A DNA stretch of 64,000 nucleotides from Thauera aromatica K172 (GTDB taxonomy: Bacteria; Pseudomonadota; Gammaproteobacteria; Burkholderiales; Rhodocyclaceae): contig NZ_CP028339.1 in the NCBI RefSeq assembly GCF_003030465.1, positions 2,170,001 to 2,234,000 on the forward strand, read 5' to 3'. Shown here one piece after another: positions 37,403 through 52,328 of this stretch. Within the stretch, counting starts at the first letter, position 1. Every line of letters begins with the position of its first letter. The position numbers and the translations under genes were made by a program. Below the pieces are notes generated by a model. It was not told where the DNA came from, searched no databases, and worked only from the letters and a program-made list of their open reading frames with translations.

Positions 37403-39979
37403 ATGTACGACGCACTGACCGCTGCGCTGCAGCCGACCGTGGCCGCGGCGCGCCGCCGGCTCGCCGCGGGCATGGCCGCCCTGCGCGCCCGCTACGAGGC
37501 CAGGCCGCAGACCGCCACCGTACTCAGGGGACGGGCGCAGCTCGTCGATGAGGCGATCTCGACCCTGTGGGCGGCCTGCGCCATGCCCCCGCCCGCCGCC
37601 GTGGTCGCGGTCGGCGGCTACGGCCGGGGCGAGCTGTTTCCCGCTTCCGATGTCGATCTGCTGATCCTGCTGCCGGCATCGGCCGACGCCGACCTCCAAG
37701 TGCGCCTCGCCGCGCTGGTCGGCGCGCTGTGGGACATGGGCCTCGAAATCGGCCACGCGGTGCGCACGGTAGACGAATGCCTGGTGATCGCGGCCGACGA
37801 CATCACCGTGCAGACGAACCTGCTCGAGGCGCGGCTGCTCGCGGGCAGCGCGGCGCTGTTCGGCGAACTCTGCGAGCGCTATCGCGAAGCCCTCGATGTG
37901 CGCGCCTTCTTCAAGGCCAAACGGCTCGAACAGGAACAGCGCTACGCCCGCTTCAACGAAACGCCGTACGCGCTCGAACCCAACTGCAAGGAAAGCCCGG
38001 GGGGACTGCGCGACCTGCAGATGCTCGGCTGGATCGCGCGTGCCGCCGGCCTCGGCCGCAACTGGCGCGACCTCGCGCGCCGGCGCCTGATCACCGGGGG
38101 CGAGGCCGGCGAACTGCGCAAGGTCGAGCGTTTCCTCCAGCACCTGCGCATCCGCCTGCACTACCTCGCGGGGCGGGCCGAAGACCGCCTGCTCTTCGAT
38201 CACCAGGAAAAACTCGCCGCGATCCTGGGCATCGAAGCCACCGCCACCCGCCGCGCCTCCGAAGTGCTGATGCAGCGCTACTACGTCACCGCCAAGATCG
38301 TCATGCAGCTCAATACCGTGCTGCTGCAGAACTACGGCAGCGTGATCTTTCCCGACCGCGGCGCGGCGATCGTCGTCAATGCCCGTTTCCAGGTCGTGCG
38401 CGAACTGCTCGACCTGCGCGAGGAAGACCTGTTCGAGCGCGAGCCGGCGGCCATCCTCGAATCCTTCCTGCTGCTCGAGCAACGCTCCGAGCTCAAGGGT
38501 ATGAGCGCGCGCACGCTGCGCGCCCTATGGATCAACCGGAACCGGGTCAACGCGGCTTTTCGCGCCCGCCCCGAGCACCGCGCCCTGTTTTTGCAGATCC
38601 TCCAGCAAAAGCGCGGCATCCTCCACGCCTTCCGGCGGATGAACGAATACGGCATCCTGTCGCGCTACATTCCGGCCTGGCGCCGGATCGTCGGCCAGAT
38701 GCAGCACGACCTCTTCCACGTCTACACCGTGGATCAGCACATCCTGATGGTGCTGCGCAACCTGCGCCGCTTCACGATGGGCGAACATGCGCACGAATAC
38801 CCGCTGATGACGCGGCTGATGATGGGCTTCGAGCGCTACTGGCTGCTTTACCTCGCCGCCCTCTTCCACGACATCGCCAAGGGCCGTGGCGGCGACCATT
38901 CCAGGCTGGGGATGGCCGACGCACGCGAGTTCTGCACCCAGCACGCCCTGCCCGACGAAGACAGCGCGCTGGTCGTCTGGCTGGTCGAGCACCACCTGAC
39001 GATGTCGCACGTCGCGCAAAAGGAAGACACCTCCGACCCCGAAATCATCGAGCGCTTCGCTGCCGTCGTCGGCGACGAGCGCCGCCTGGTCGCGCTCTAC
39101 CTGCTCACCCATGCCGATGTCCGCGGCACCAGCCCGAAAGTGTGGAATGGCTGGAAGGGCAAGCTGCTCGAAGACCTGTTCTTCGCTACCCGCCGCCTGC
39201 TGCGCGGCGCCACGCCACAGGAAGCACTCGGCCTCGACGACCGCCTCGAGGACGCCCGCAAGCTGTTGCGCTATTACGGTTTGCGCCCGGGCATCGAGGA
39301 GGCGCTATGGGCGCAGCTCGACCCGGTGTATTTCATGCGTCACTCCGCCGAGGAGATCGCCTGGCATACCCGGGTGCTCTACCACCGCCCCTGCTCCGAA
39401 CAGCCGGTGGTGAAGGCGCGCGTCGCCGAAGGCGAGGACGGCGTCCAGGTGATGGTGTTCACCCGCGACCAGAAGGATCTGTTCGTACACCTGACCGGCC
39501 TCTTCGGACGCATGGGCTTCACCATTCTCGACGCCAAGGTGCACACCACCCGCCACGGCTTCGCCCTCGACAGCTTCATGCTGCAGGACCCCGGGCATGC
39601 GGCCTCGTACCGCAACATCGTCACCCTCATCGAACACGAGCTGAGCACCCGCCTGCAGTCCCCGGGCGCGCCCGAGCGCCCCGCGCGCGGACGGATGTCG
39701 CGCCAGGTCCGGCATTTTCCGATCACCCCCGAAGTCAGCATCCGCCCCGACGAGGCCGGCCGCCACTACGTGCTGTCGCTGACCGCGGCGGATCGGCCGG
39801 GGCTGCTGTTCGATGTCGCCTCGGTCCTCGCCGCCCACGGCATCCGCCTGCACACGGCGAAGATCGCCACCCTGGGCGAGCGCGTGGAGGACGCGTTCCT
39901 GCTCACCGGCCAGGCGCTGGCGCAGGATGCCCAGGTCCTGAAGATCGAGCGCGAGCTGCTCGAGCGCCTGCAGGTTTGA
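37403..39979 (+). CDS. glnD: [protein-PII] uridylyltransferase/uridylyl-removing enzyme
   Basis: GlnD (858 aa) senses glutamine and adds or removes UMP on PII proteins, controlling nitrogen assimilation. In order it has a nucleotidyltransferase domain (GGYGRGELFPASDVDLLIL, residues ~70-90), a GlnD-specific helical region with ESPGGLRDLQ, an HD hydrolase domain (LFHDIAKGRGGDHS), and two C-terminal ACT domains (about 685-760 and 790-858) that bind glutamine. Full length. Confidence 0.97.
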   Translation: MYDALTAALQPTVAAARRRLAAGMAALRARYEARPQTATVLRGRAQLVDEAISTLWAACAMPPPAAVVAVGGYGRGELFPASDVDLLILLPASADADLQVRLAALVGALWDMGLEIGHAVRTVDECLVIAADDITVQTNLLEARLLAGSAALFGELCERYREALDVRAFFKAKRLEQEQRYARFNETPYALEPNCKESPGGLRDLQMLGWIARAAGLGRNWRDLARRRLITGGEAGELRKVERFLQHLRIRLHYLAGRAEDRLLFDHQEKLAAILGIEATATRRASEVLMQRYYVTAKIVMQLNTVLLQNYGSVIFPDRGAAIVVNARFQVVRELLDLREEDLFEREPAAILESFLLLEQRSELKGMSARTLRALWINRNRVNAAFRARPEHRALFLQILQQKRGILHAFRRMNEYGILSRYIPAWRRIVGQMQHDLFHVYTVDQHILMVLRNLRRFTMGEHAHEYPLMTRLMMGFERYWLLYLAALFHDIAKGRGGDHSRLGMADAREFCTQHALPDEDSALVVWLVEHHLTMSHVAQKEDTSDPEIIERFAAVVGDERRLVALYLLTHADVRGTSPKVWNGWKGKLLEDLFFATRRLLRGATPQEALGLDDRLEDARKLLRYYGLRPGIEEALWAQLDPVYFMRHSAEEIAWHTRVLYHRPCSEQPVVKARVAEGEDGVQVMVFTRDQKDLFVHLTGLFGRMGFTILDAKVHTTRHGFALDSFMLQDPGHAASYRNIVTLIEHELSTRLQSPGAPERPARGRMSRQVRHFPITPEVSIRPDEAGRHYVLSLTAADRPGLLFDVASVLAAHGIRLHTAKIATLGERVEDAFLLTGQALAQDAQVLKIERELLERLQV

Positions 39980-40082
39980 GCCGAACTCAGTGGCCCTTGC
40001 TCGCCAGCCGGCCGATCGCGGCGTAAAGCAGGCCGGAAAGACGCACCGGGGACGCACCGGGCCAGACGTTTCGAGTCGATCC

Positions 40083-40820
40083 TCAGACCCGGCAAAGACA
40101 TTCGAGCACGGCGCGCACGCGCACCATGGACTCCTGCAGCACCACTTCGATGTCGTCGAAATGGATGCCGTGCTCGCTCGACGAGCGCCCCGCGGCATAA
40201 TTCACCACCACGTTGATCGCCGCATAGGGAAGCTCGAGTTCGCGCGCGAGCACCGCTTCGGGCATCGCCGTCATGCCCACCAGTTCAGCGCCGTCGCGCT
40301 CGAAGCGGTCGATTTCCGCCGCCGTTTCCAGGCGCGGCCCCTGGGCCGCGGCATAGACACCACCGTCGAAGGCGCTGTCGCCCGCCGCCGTTGCCGCGCG
40401 CAGCAGCCGCTGGCGCAAGACTTCGTCATAGGGGCGGGTGAAATCGATGTGCCGCACCGGAGTGTCGATGCCGTCGAAAAAGGTACTCTCGCGCCCCCAG
40501 GTGTAATCGATGATCTGGTTCGGCACCACCAGCGTGCCCGGCGGCCAGTCGGCGCGGATGCTGCCCACCGAGGCCACCGAGACGATGCCCTCGACCTTGG
40601 CCTGCTTCAGCGCCCAGATATTGGCGCGGTAATTGACCCGGTGCGGGGGGATGGTGTGGCCATGGCCGTGGCGGGCGAGAAAGACCACCGGCGCCTCGCA
40701 CATTCTGCCGAACGTCAGTGCAGCGGAAGGCTCGCCGAAGGGTGTGCGCGCCACTTCACGGCGCACGTTTTCCATATTCGAAAGCTGCGTCAGGCCGCTG
40801 CCGCCGATGATTGCGAGCAT
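40083..40820 (-). CDS. S-methyl-5'-thioinosine (or thioadenosine) phosphorylase
   Basis: The 245-aa purine nucleoside phosphorylase-family enzyme has GGSGLTQL (phosphate loop), LARHGHGHTIPPHRVNYRAN, YAAAQGPRLETAAEI and GMTAMPEAVLARE. The family splits into MTA- and MTI-preferring enzymes that salvage the purine and methylthioribose parts left over from polyamine synthesis. Proteobacterial proteins of this length are often methylthioinosine phosphorylases, but I cannot settle specificity by eye. I chose the ATG at 40820 (GGAG 9 nt upstream) over one 5 codons earlier. It converges on glnD; the ~100-bp gap contains a GACGCACCGGG tandem repeat and no terminator. Confidence 0.88.
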   Translation of the reverse strand: MLAIIGGSGLTQLSNMENVRREVARTPFGEPSAALTFGRMCEAPVVFLARHGHGHTIPPHRVNYRANIWALKQAKVEGIVSVASVGSIRADWPPGTLVVPNQIIDYTWGRESTFFDGIDTPVRHIDFTRPYDEVLRQRLLRAATAAGDSAFDGGVYAAAQGPRLETAAEIDRFERDGAELVGMTAMPEAVLARELELPYAAINVVVNYAAGRSSSEHGIHFDDIEVVLQESMVRVRAVLECLCRV

Positions 40821-40916
40821 TGAGCGAAACTCCATGAAACGGGGCGGCGGATTCTATCACGGGCCCGTTTCCGCCCAGCTCGCCGAGAATTCATGTTGCA
40901 GCGCCGCAGCCCATGG

Positions 40917-40922
40917 TAGAAT
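40917..40922 (+). promoter_or_regulatory. probable typA promoter (extended -10)
   Basis: TAGAAT preceded by TGG (TGn extension) lies 30 nt before the typA start, giving a predicted 5' UTR of ~23 nt. A TTGC-containing stretch at roughly the right distance is a weak -35. The ~115-bp divergent interval with the phosphorylase gene holds no other feature. Confidence 0.45.
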
Positions 40923-40951
40923 CCTCGCCCTTTCAAAGACTTCCCGCCTCC

Positions 40952-42769
<1,818 letters not shown>

Positions 42770-42798
42770 TCAGCTCCTCGCCCTGCGCCGGAAGGCGA

Positions 42799-42833
42799 AG
42801 AGGCCCCGCCGGGATCATCCCGCCGGGGCCTCT
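42799..42833 (+). terminator. strong hairpin terminator between typA and galU
   Basis: AGAGGCCCC and GGGGCCTCT form a perfect outer stem, continued by a GCCGGG/CCCGCC inner stem with one mismatch and an ATCAT loop. It lies 29 nt after the typA stop and ~90 nt from the convergent galU stop, so it may work in both directions. A U-run is lacking, as is common in high-GC genomes. Confidence 0.65.
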
Positions 42834-42924
42834 GTCCTTGCGTGCCGGCCAGCGACATCGTGCTGGCCGCCGATCCGGCGGTAGCGGAGCGCCCGAATCG
42901 TCGGGCGCCAGCGCCGGCGAATGC

Positions 42925-43833
42925 TTATTTCTTCTTGGCGCTGGCCACTTCCCCACCGAAACGGCCGCTGAGATACTGCGCGAATTCGGCTCCGGTTTCC
43001 GGGTGGCGCAGGCCGAATTCGATCGTCGCCTTCAGGTAGCCTAATTTGGAGCCGCAGTCGTAGCGCACGCCGTCGAACTGGTAGGCCAGCACCGCCTCCT
43101 CCTTCAGCAGCGAGGCGATCCCGTCGGTGAGCTGGTATTCGCCGCCGGCGCCCGGCTTCAGTGCGCGGATGTGGTCGAAGATGCGCGGCGTCAGGATGTA
43201 GCGCCCGACCACGGCCTGGGTGGTGGGAGCTTCTTCGGGCTTAGGCTTTTCGACAATGCCGGTCATGCGCTGGACCTGACCCTTGTCGGTCTCGGTGCTG
43301 ACGATGCCGTAGCTGCGGGTCTCCTCGCGCGGCACGTTCATGGTGCCGAGCACCGAGCAGCGGTGGTAGTTGTAGACATCGACCATCTGCTTCAGCACCG
43401 GCTTGCCGTCCTTGTTGTCGAGGAGGTCGTCGGCGAGGATCACGGCGAAGGCCTCGTCACTGACCACGTGGCTCGCGCACATCACCGCATGGCCCAGGCC
43501 GAGCGCTTCCGACTGGCGGATGTAGATGCAGTTGACGCCCTTCGGCACGGTCTTGCGCACGATCTCGAGGAGTTCCTTCTTGCCGCGCGCTTCGAGCTCG
43601 GTTTCCAGCTCGTAGGCTTTGTCGAAGTGATCCTCGATCGAACGCTTGGTTCGACCGGTGATGAAGATCATGTCGGTGATCCCGGCCGCCACGGCTTCCT
43701 CGACCGCGTACTGGATCAGCGGCTTGTCGACGATCGGCAGCATTTCCTTCGGGCTGGCCTTGGTCGCCGGCAGAAAGCGCGTGCCCATGCCGGCAACCGG
43801 GAACACCGCCTTGGTGACCTTCTTCATTTTCAT
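42925..43833 (-). CDS. galU: UTP-glucose-1-phosphate uridylyltransferase
   Basis: GalU (302 aa) makes UDP-glucose for LPS, exopolysaccharide and glycan synthesis. [21 protein letters not shown] is the nucleotide-binding start; [10 protein letters not shown] and [10 protein letters not shown] are also typical. GGGAG lies close upstream of the ATG at 43833; another ATG two codons later is possible. It is the last gene of the smc-zipA-ligA-galU run. Confidence 0.95.
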   Translation of the reverse strand: MKMKKVTKAVFPVAGMGTRFLPATKASPKEMLPIVDKPLIQYAVEEAVAAGITDMIFITGRTKRSIEDHFDKAYELETELEARGKKELLEIVRKTVPKGVNCIYIRQSEALGLGHAVMCASHVVSDEAFAVILADDLLDNKDGKPVLKQMVDVYNYHRCSVLGTMNVPREETRSYGIVSTETDKGQVQRMTGIVEKPKPEEAPTTQAVVGRYILTPRIFDHIRALKPGAGGEYQLTDGIASLLKEEAVLAYQFDGVRYDCGSKLGYLKATIEFGLRHPETGAEFAQYLSGRFGGEVASAKKK

Positions 43834-43903
43834 TGTTCTCCCAGAGTGAAAGATTGCTGCATTGCAGCGGGCACGATTCTGCGCCAATCCGCCCCCGGCC
43901 GCA

Positions 43904-47117
<3,214 letters not shown>

Positions 47118-47151
47118 TCGTATTCCATATTCCAGAATTACCTTACATTCC

Positions 47152-50100
47152 TCAGGCTGCGGCCGGTTCGGCCAGACGCAGCGCCTCTTCGATATCGACT
47201 TCGACGACGCGCGACACACCTTGCTCCTGCATCGTCACACCGACGAGCTGCTGCGCGAATTCCATCGTGATCTTGCTGTGGCTGATGAAGATGAACTGGG
47301 TCTGCGATGACATGCGCTTGACCATGGCGGCGTAGCGCTCGGTGTTGGTATCGTCCAGCGGAGCATCCACCTCGTCAAGCATGCAGAACGGCGCCGGATT
47401 GAGCTGGAACATCGCAAAGACCAGCGCAATCGCGGTCAGCGCCTTCTCGCCGCCCGAGAGCAGGTGGATCGAGGTGTTCTTCTTGCCCGGCGGCTGGGCC
47501 ACGATCTGGATGCCGGCATCGAGAATCTCCTCGCCGGTCAGCACCAACGCTGCGCGACCGCCGCCGAACAGCTGCGGAAACAGGGTGCCGAACTGGCGAT
47601 CGACCGTATTGTAGGTCTGCTGCAGCTGCTCGCGGGTCTCGCGGTCGATACGTCGGATCGCGTCCTCCAGCGTGTCGATGGCCTGCAGCAGATCCGCGGT
47701 CTGGGCATCGAGATAGCCCTTGCGTTCGGCCGCGCTGTTCAATTCGTCGAGCGCGGCGAGGTTCACCGCCCCGATCTCGGCGATTTCGCGCCCCAGGCGG
47801 GCCACTTCGCGCTGCAGCGCGGCTTCCTTCGGCGCGTCGGCGAGCAGTGGCGCGAGGGCGGCTTCGTCGGCCTGCGCTTCCTGCAGGCGCTCGTCGCACT
47901 GGCCCTCCGCCAGCGCGGCGGCCTGCACCGCGAGGCGCAGCTCCGCGACCCGGGCGCGGACCGGAGCGGCCTCGTGCTCGGTGCGCAGGCGTGCCTCCTC
48001 GCCTTGCCTGAGTGCCGCGGCGGCCTCCTCGAGCGCGTCGCGGCTGGTGGCGAGCGCGCTTTCACGCTGCCCCCGCAGGGCGAGTGCATGTTGCAATGCG
48101 TCGGCGCTGCGGCTGTCGTCGACCGCAGCCAGCTCGGCACCGGCGGTGGTGCGCTCGGCGGCGATACGCGCCAGCTGCTCGCCGGCAAGGAGGCGGTTGC
48201 GGGCGAGGTCTTCGAGCTTGCCGCGACATTCACGCGCGGAAAATTCCGCCTCCTGCAGTTCACGCGCGGCGCCCTGCTCCAGCGCACGCGCTTCGCGCAG
48301 CGCGTGTTCGCGCTCGCGCAGCACGTCGGCGGCGGCATCCAGGCGGGCGCGCTGCACGTCGGCGAGCTCGGCCGAGCGCGCCTGCTCGAGTTCGGCACGG
48401 GCGAAGTGGCCGCGCTCGCCCGCTTCCAGGCGAACCACGTCTTCGAGATCGCGGGCGAGCTGGTCGCGGCGCTCTTCGGCGCGGCTGCGCGCCTGGGCGA
48501 GCTTGAGCGCTTCGACCTGCTCCGCATGAAGCCGGGTCTGCGCTTCCTGGATGTCGCGCCGCAAGCCGTTGGCGCGCGCGTGCAACGCTGCGGCGGCCGA
48601 CTCGGCCGCGCGCAGGGCGTCGGCGGCGGTGTGCGCGTCCGCCTCGAGCGCCTGCTGCTCGAGGGCGAGGGCGTCGATTTCGCGCTGGCGCTCGAGGACG
48701 CCATGGGTACGGCTGTCGGGGACGTGATGGACCAGCGCATCGCGGCTCAGGATCTGTCCGCGCGGACCGACCAGGCTGACCCCGGGCGGCAGCTCCGCGC
48801 GGCGGGGAAGCCAGTTTTCCAGCGGGTCGACGGCATGGATGCCGGCGAGGAAATCATCGACCAGCGCGCGCAGGGCGGGATCGGCGACGCGCACCAGCGT
48901 CGCCAGCGCGCGCGGCAGCGTGCCGTGCGCGGCTTCGCCGCCGGCGCTCGCCGGAGTGCACCCTGCTGCACGGGCGAAGCCGATCGCCAGCGATTCCGGC
49001 GGAGCTTCGTCGAGCACCGCCCGCGCCGCAGCTCCGGCGGCCGACGCATCGTCCACGACCAGGGCGGAAAGGCGCTCGCGCAGCGCGGCATGGACGGCGC
49101 CGTCCCAGCCGGCTTCCACCTGCAGCTGCGTCCACAGCGGCGCCAGGGTGTCGAGGCCGTGGCGTTCGAGCCAGTCGCCGAGCTTGCCCTGCGACTGCAC
49201 GCGGGCCTGCAGCTGGGCCAGCGCGTCGTGGCGCGCGCGCAGCTCGGTCAGCCGGCGCTGCACCCTGCGCTCGTGCTCGAGCGCGGCTTCGAGCCCCGCC
49301 TGGGCAGCGGGCAGGCGCAGCTGGACCGCGGCAAGCTCGTGCTGCGCGGCTTCGAGCGCCTCCTGCATGGCTTCGAGGCGGGCTTCGCACTCGGCGATCC
49401 GCTCCGGATCGGGGCCGGCGATGCTCCCCTGCTCCACTTCGAGGCGGCCACGGCGTTGCTGCAGGACATCAAGCGCACGCGCGGCATTGGCGCAGTGGGC
49501 CTCCTCCACTTTCAGCTGCTGCTCGGTCTGTGCCAGTTCGCGCCGCACTGCGGCCACGGTGGTGTCGGCGGCCTGGCGGGCGGCCTCGAGCTCGGGAACG
49601 CGCCCGGCGATCTCGTCATGGCGGGCTCCGGCCTGTTCGGCGCGCAGTGCGGCATGTTCGGCGAGCGCCTCCCAGCGCTCGCGCTCGGCACCGAGGCTTG
49701 CGCTGCGCGCCTGCCAGTGGTCGTGTTCGGTTTCGAGCTGGACGAGACGGGCTTCGAGGCGTGCGCGCGCTTCCGCCCGGTGCCGCAATTCGGCTTCGAG
49801 CCGGGTGACTTCGGCACTGCTTGCGAGGAGTTCGCCGTGGGCGTGATGAACCGCTTCGGAGGCTTCGAAGTGCGCGCCGCGAGCGGCCTCCACCGCCGCC
49901 TCGAGCGTCTGCAGGCGGGCGCTGTCGGCTTCGACGCGCTGGCCGGCCTCGGTCAGTGCCTGGGCCAGGCGCCGGTGTTCGGCACGCGCCTCGTCACGCT
50001 TGAGCAGCCACAGCAGCTGCTGCTTCTGCAGATGGGCGGCAGTCAGCGCCTGGTAGCGCGCGGCGACTTCGGCCTGCGCCTCGAGATGGACGATGCGCTC

Positions 50101-50706
50101 GCCCAGTTCCATGCGGATATCGTCGACGCGGGCGAGATTGTCGCGTGCGTCGCGCAAGCGCCCTTCGGTTTCCTTGCGCCGTTCGCGGTACTTGGTCACG
50201 CCCGCGGCCTCTTCGAGAAAGCCGCGGATTTCTTCCGGGCGGGCTTCGATGATGCGCGCGATCATCCCCTGCTCGATGATCGCGTAAGCCCGCGGCCCCA
50301 GGCCGGTGCCGAGGAAAAGGTCGATCACGTCCTTGCGCCGGACGTGCAGGTTGTTGATGTAATAGGTCGATTCGCCGGAGCGGTCGAGCACGCGCTTGAC
50401 CGCGATTTCCGCATAGCGCGACCACTGTCCGGCGGCCTTCCCTTCGCCGTTGTCGAACACCAGCTCGACGCTCGCGCGCGACACCGGCTTGCGCGCGGTC
50501 GAACCGTTGAAGATCACGTCCTGCATCGACTCGCCGCGCAAGGCCGATGCCCGCGTCTCGCCCAGCACCCAGCGCACCGCGTCGATGATGTTCGACTTGC
50601 CACAGCCGTTCGGCCCGACCACGCCGACCAGGTTGCCGGGAGTAAGCACCGTGGTCGGATCGACGAAGGTCTTGAAGCCGGCAAGTTTGAGCTTGGAAAG
50701 ACGCAC
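47152..50706 (-). CDS. smc: chromosome segregation protein SMC
   Basis: SMC (1184 aa) is the chromosome-condensing ATPase. The N-terminal head has Walker A GPNGCGKSN; two long coiled-coil arms (about 170-500 and 670-1010) flank a hinge (near DWLERHGLDTLAPLW to GNLRPRG-type region around 520-650), and the C-terminal head has LSGGEKALTAIAL and MLDEVDAPLDDTN. The GTG at 50706 matches the family N-terminus (RLSKLKLAGFKTFVDP). However, an ATG at 50778 has a strong GGGAGGG 7 nt upstream and would add 24 residues, so the true start is open. No scpA/scpB genes are nearby. Confidence 0.93.
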   Translation of the reverse strand: MRLSKLKLAGFKTFVDPTTVLTPGNLVGVVGPNGCGKSNIIDAVRWVLGETRASALRGESMQDVIFNGSTARKPVSRASVELVFDNGEGKAAGQWSRYAEIAVKRVLDRSGESTYYINNLHVRRKDVIDLFLGTGLGPRAYAIIEQGMIARIIEARPEEIRGFLEEAAGVTKYRERRKETEGRLRDARDNLARVDDIRMELGERIVHLEAQAEVAARYQALTAAHLQKQQLLWLLKRDEARAEHRRLAQALTEAGQRVEADSARLQTLEAAVEAARGAHFEASEAVHHAHGELLASSAEVTRLEAELRHRAEARARLEARLVQLETEHDHWQARSASLGAERERWEALAEHAALRAEQAGARHDEIAGRVPELEAARQAADTTVAAVRRELAQTEQQLKVEEAHCANAARALDVLQQRRGRLEVEQGSIAGPDPERIAECEARLEAMQEALEAAQHELAAVQLRLPAAQAGLEAALEHERRVQRRLTELRARHDALAQLQARVQSQGKLGDWLERHGLDTLAPLWTQLQVEAGWDGAVHAALRERLSALVVDDASAAGAAARAVLDEAPPESLAIGFARAAGCTPASAGGEAAHGTLPRALATLVRVADPALRALVDDFLAGIHAVDPLENWLPRRAELPPGVSLVGPRGQILSRDALVHHVPDSRTHGVLERQREIDALALEQQALEADAHTAADALRAAESAAAALHARANGLRRDIQEAQTRLHAEQVEALKLAQARSRAEERRDQLARDLEDVVRLEAGERGHFARAELEQARSAELADVQRARLDAAADVLREREHALREARALEQGAARELQEAEFSARECRGKLEDLARNRLLAGEQLARIAAERTTAGAELAAVDDSRSADALQHALALRGQRESALATSRDALEEAAAALRQGEEARLRTEHEAAPVRARVAELRLAVQAAALAEGQCDERLQEAQADEAALAPLLADAPKEAALQREVARLGREIAEIGAVNLAALDELNSAAERKGYLDAQTADLLQAIDTLEDAIRRIDRETREQLQQTYNTVDRQFGTLFPQLFGGGRAALVLTGEEILDAGIQIVAQPPGKKNTSIHLLSGGEKALTAIALVFAMFQLNPAPFCMLDEVDAPLDDTNTERYAAMVKRMSSQTQFIFISHSKITMEFAQQLVGVTMQEQGVSRVVEVDIEEALRLAEPAAA

Positions 50707-50944
50707 GAAGGGGAAGGCCGGTGAGGGAATCCGAAAGCGCGCCAGCGACACCGTCGCCACGGCAGGCACGGCGCGCATGATAGCACCCTCCCCTGCGGCC
50801 AACGCCTGCGCCCGGCGGTGAATTGCAACGAAGTATCGACCTTGCCGCGCGCCCTCTCGCGCGACATGAAACATACTGCAGCTCGCGGGGAGATGCGATA
50901 ATTCCGTGCCACGCAACGCCAACAACGCAGGACAAGGGAAAACC

Positions 50945-51118
50945 ATGCCGACCGATGTCGAAATCATGGCGCGGATCACAGTGCGGCAACAGCAGGCCGT
51001 CGCGATCCGCCCGCAGGAAGGAGCCGCAGGGATGCCCGCGTGGCACAAGGCGGCGATCACCGCCAGAGGCGCTAGCGACGGTTTCCCGGTCCCCGTGGAG
51101 GAGGCAGGACAGCCATGA
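50945..51118 (+). CDS. hypothetical 57-codon ORF before dapC (doubtful)
   Basis: In the 336-bp divergent interval between smc and dapC, an ATG with AAGGGA 5 nt upstream opens a 57-aa frame whose stop overlaps the dapC start (ATGA). The peptide has no recognisable motif. It may be a translated leader coupling dapC, or chance. A TGCGATAAT extended -10 just upstream (around 50895) could start this transcript. Nothing else is visible in the interval. Confidence 0.25.
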   Translation: MPTDVEIMARITVRQQQAVAIRPQEGAAGMPAWHKAAITARGASDGFPVPVEEAGQP

Positions 51119-52308
51119 ATCCGAACCTCGCCCGTCTGCAGACCTATCCGTTCGAGAAGCTGCGCACGCTGTTCGCCGGCATCGAGGCGCCTGCCGACCT
51201 GAAGCCGATCCGCCTGTCGATCGGCGAGCCGCAGCACCCGACCCCCGGCTTCATCCGCCAGACCCTGGCCGACAACCTCGGCGGCCTGTCGAGCTACCCC
51301 GCCACCGCCGGCAGCGATGCGCTGCGCGGCGCCATCGCGCACTGGCTCGAGCGCCGCTACGGCCTGCCGAAGATCGACCCGGTGGCCCAGGTGATCCCGG
51401 TCAGCGGCACCCGCGAAGCCCTCTTCGCCTTCGCCCAGTGCGTGGTCGACGGCACCCGGCCGAATGCCAAGGTGCTGTGCCCGAACCCCTTCTACCAGAT
51501 CTACGAAGGCGCCGCCTTGCTCGCCAACGCCGAGCCGGTGTTCATCAACAACTTGCCGGAAAACGATTTCGGCTCGGATTTCTCCGCCATCGACGACGCG
51601 ACCTGGCGCGACATCCAGCTCGTCTATGTGTGCTCGCCCGGCAACCCCACCGGCCGCCTGCTGAAGCTCGAGGAATGGAAGACGCTGTTCGAGCTGTCCG
51701 ATCGCCACGGCTTCGTGATCGCCGCCGACGAGTGCTACTCGGAGATCTACTTCGACGACGACGCCAAGCCGATCGGCGGCCTGGAGGCGGCGTGGCGGCT
51801 GGGACGCACCGACTTTCGCAACGTGGTGATGTTCTCCAGCCTGTCCAAACGCTCGAACGTGCCCGGCATGCGCTCGGGCTTCGTCGCCGGCGACGCGCGG
51901 ATCCTGAAGGACTTCCTGCTCTACCGCACCTACCACGGCTGTGCCCTCGGCCCGGCGGTGCAGGCCGCCTCGATCGTGGCGTGGAACGACGAACAGCACG
52001 TCGTCGAAAACCGCCTCCTGTACCGCGACAAGTTCGCCCGCATCACGCCGATGCTCGCGCCGTACCTGCCGGTTTCGCTGCCCGACGCCGGCTTCTACTA
52101 CTGGGTACGCACGCCGCTGCCGGACACCGAGTTCGCCCGCCGTCTGCAGGCTGAATATAATGTGACGGTCCTGCCGGGCAGCTTCCTCGCCCGCGAAGCC
52201 CATGGTGTGAACCCCGGCGCGGGCTTCGTGCGCATCGCCCTGGTCGCCGACCCCCATGAGTGCGTCGAAGCCGCCGAGCGCATCATCGATTTCTGCAAGA
52301 ACCTTTGA
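51115..52308 (+). CDS. dapC: N-succinyldiaminopimelate aminotransferase
   Basis: DapC (397 aa) is a class I PLP aminotransferase making N-succinyl-LL-DAP in the lysine/peptidoglycan pathway. [17 protein letters not shown], the [10 protein letters not shown] loop, [11 protein letters not shown] and the Schiff-base lysine in [16 protein letters not shown] are present. GGAGGAGG lies ~10 nt upstream. Assignment to DapC over other aminotransferases rests on adjacency to dapD and dapE and on family pattern. Confidence 0.93.
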   Translation: MNPNLARLQTYPFEKLRTLFAGIEAPADLKPIRLSIGEPQHPTPGFIRQTLADNLGGLSSYPATAGSDALRGAIAHWLERRYGLPKIDPVAQVIPVSGTREALFAFAQCVVDGTRPNAKVLCPNPFYQIYEGAALLANAEPVFINNLPENDFGSDFSAIDDATWRDIQLVYVCSPGNPTGRLLKLEEWKTLFELSDRHGFVIAADECYSEIYFDDDAKPIGGLEAAWRLGRTDFRNVVMFSSLSKRSNVPGMRSGFVAGDARILKDFLLYRTYHGCALGPAVQAASIVAWNDEQHVVENRLLYRDKFARITPMLAPYLPVSLPDAGFYYWVRTPLPDTEFARRLQAEYNVTVLPGSFLAREAHGVNPGAGFVRIALVADPHECVEAAERIIDFCKNL

Positions 52309-52328
52309 ACAAGAGAGAGACTTCCCCC

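Noticed and set aside
40045-40066. GACGCACCGGG tandem pair between glnD and the phosphorylase gene
   Set aside because: Only two 11-nt copies with no dyad or further repeats; too little to call a functional element.
42799-42833. Palindrome after typA as a CRISPR repeat or REP cluster
   Set aside because: Single copy with terminator position and geometry; no spacer-repeat array is present anywhere in the window.
47464-50724. A 1086-codon open frame on the + strand opposite smc
   Set aside because: Codon-periodic antisense of the smc coiled coils at high GC; no motif and no ribosome site.
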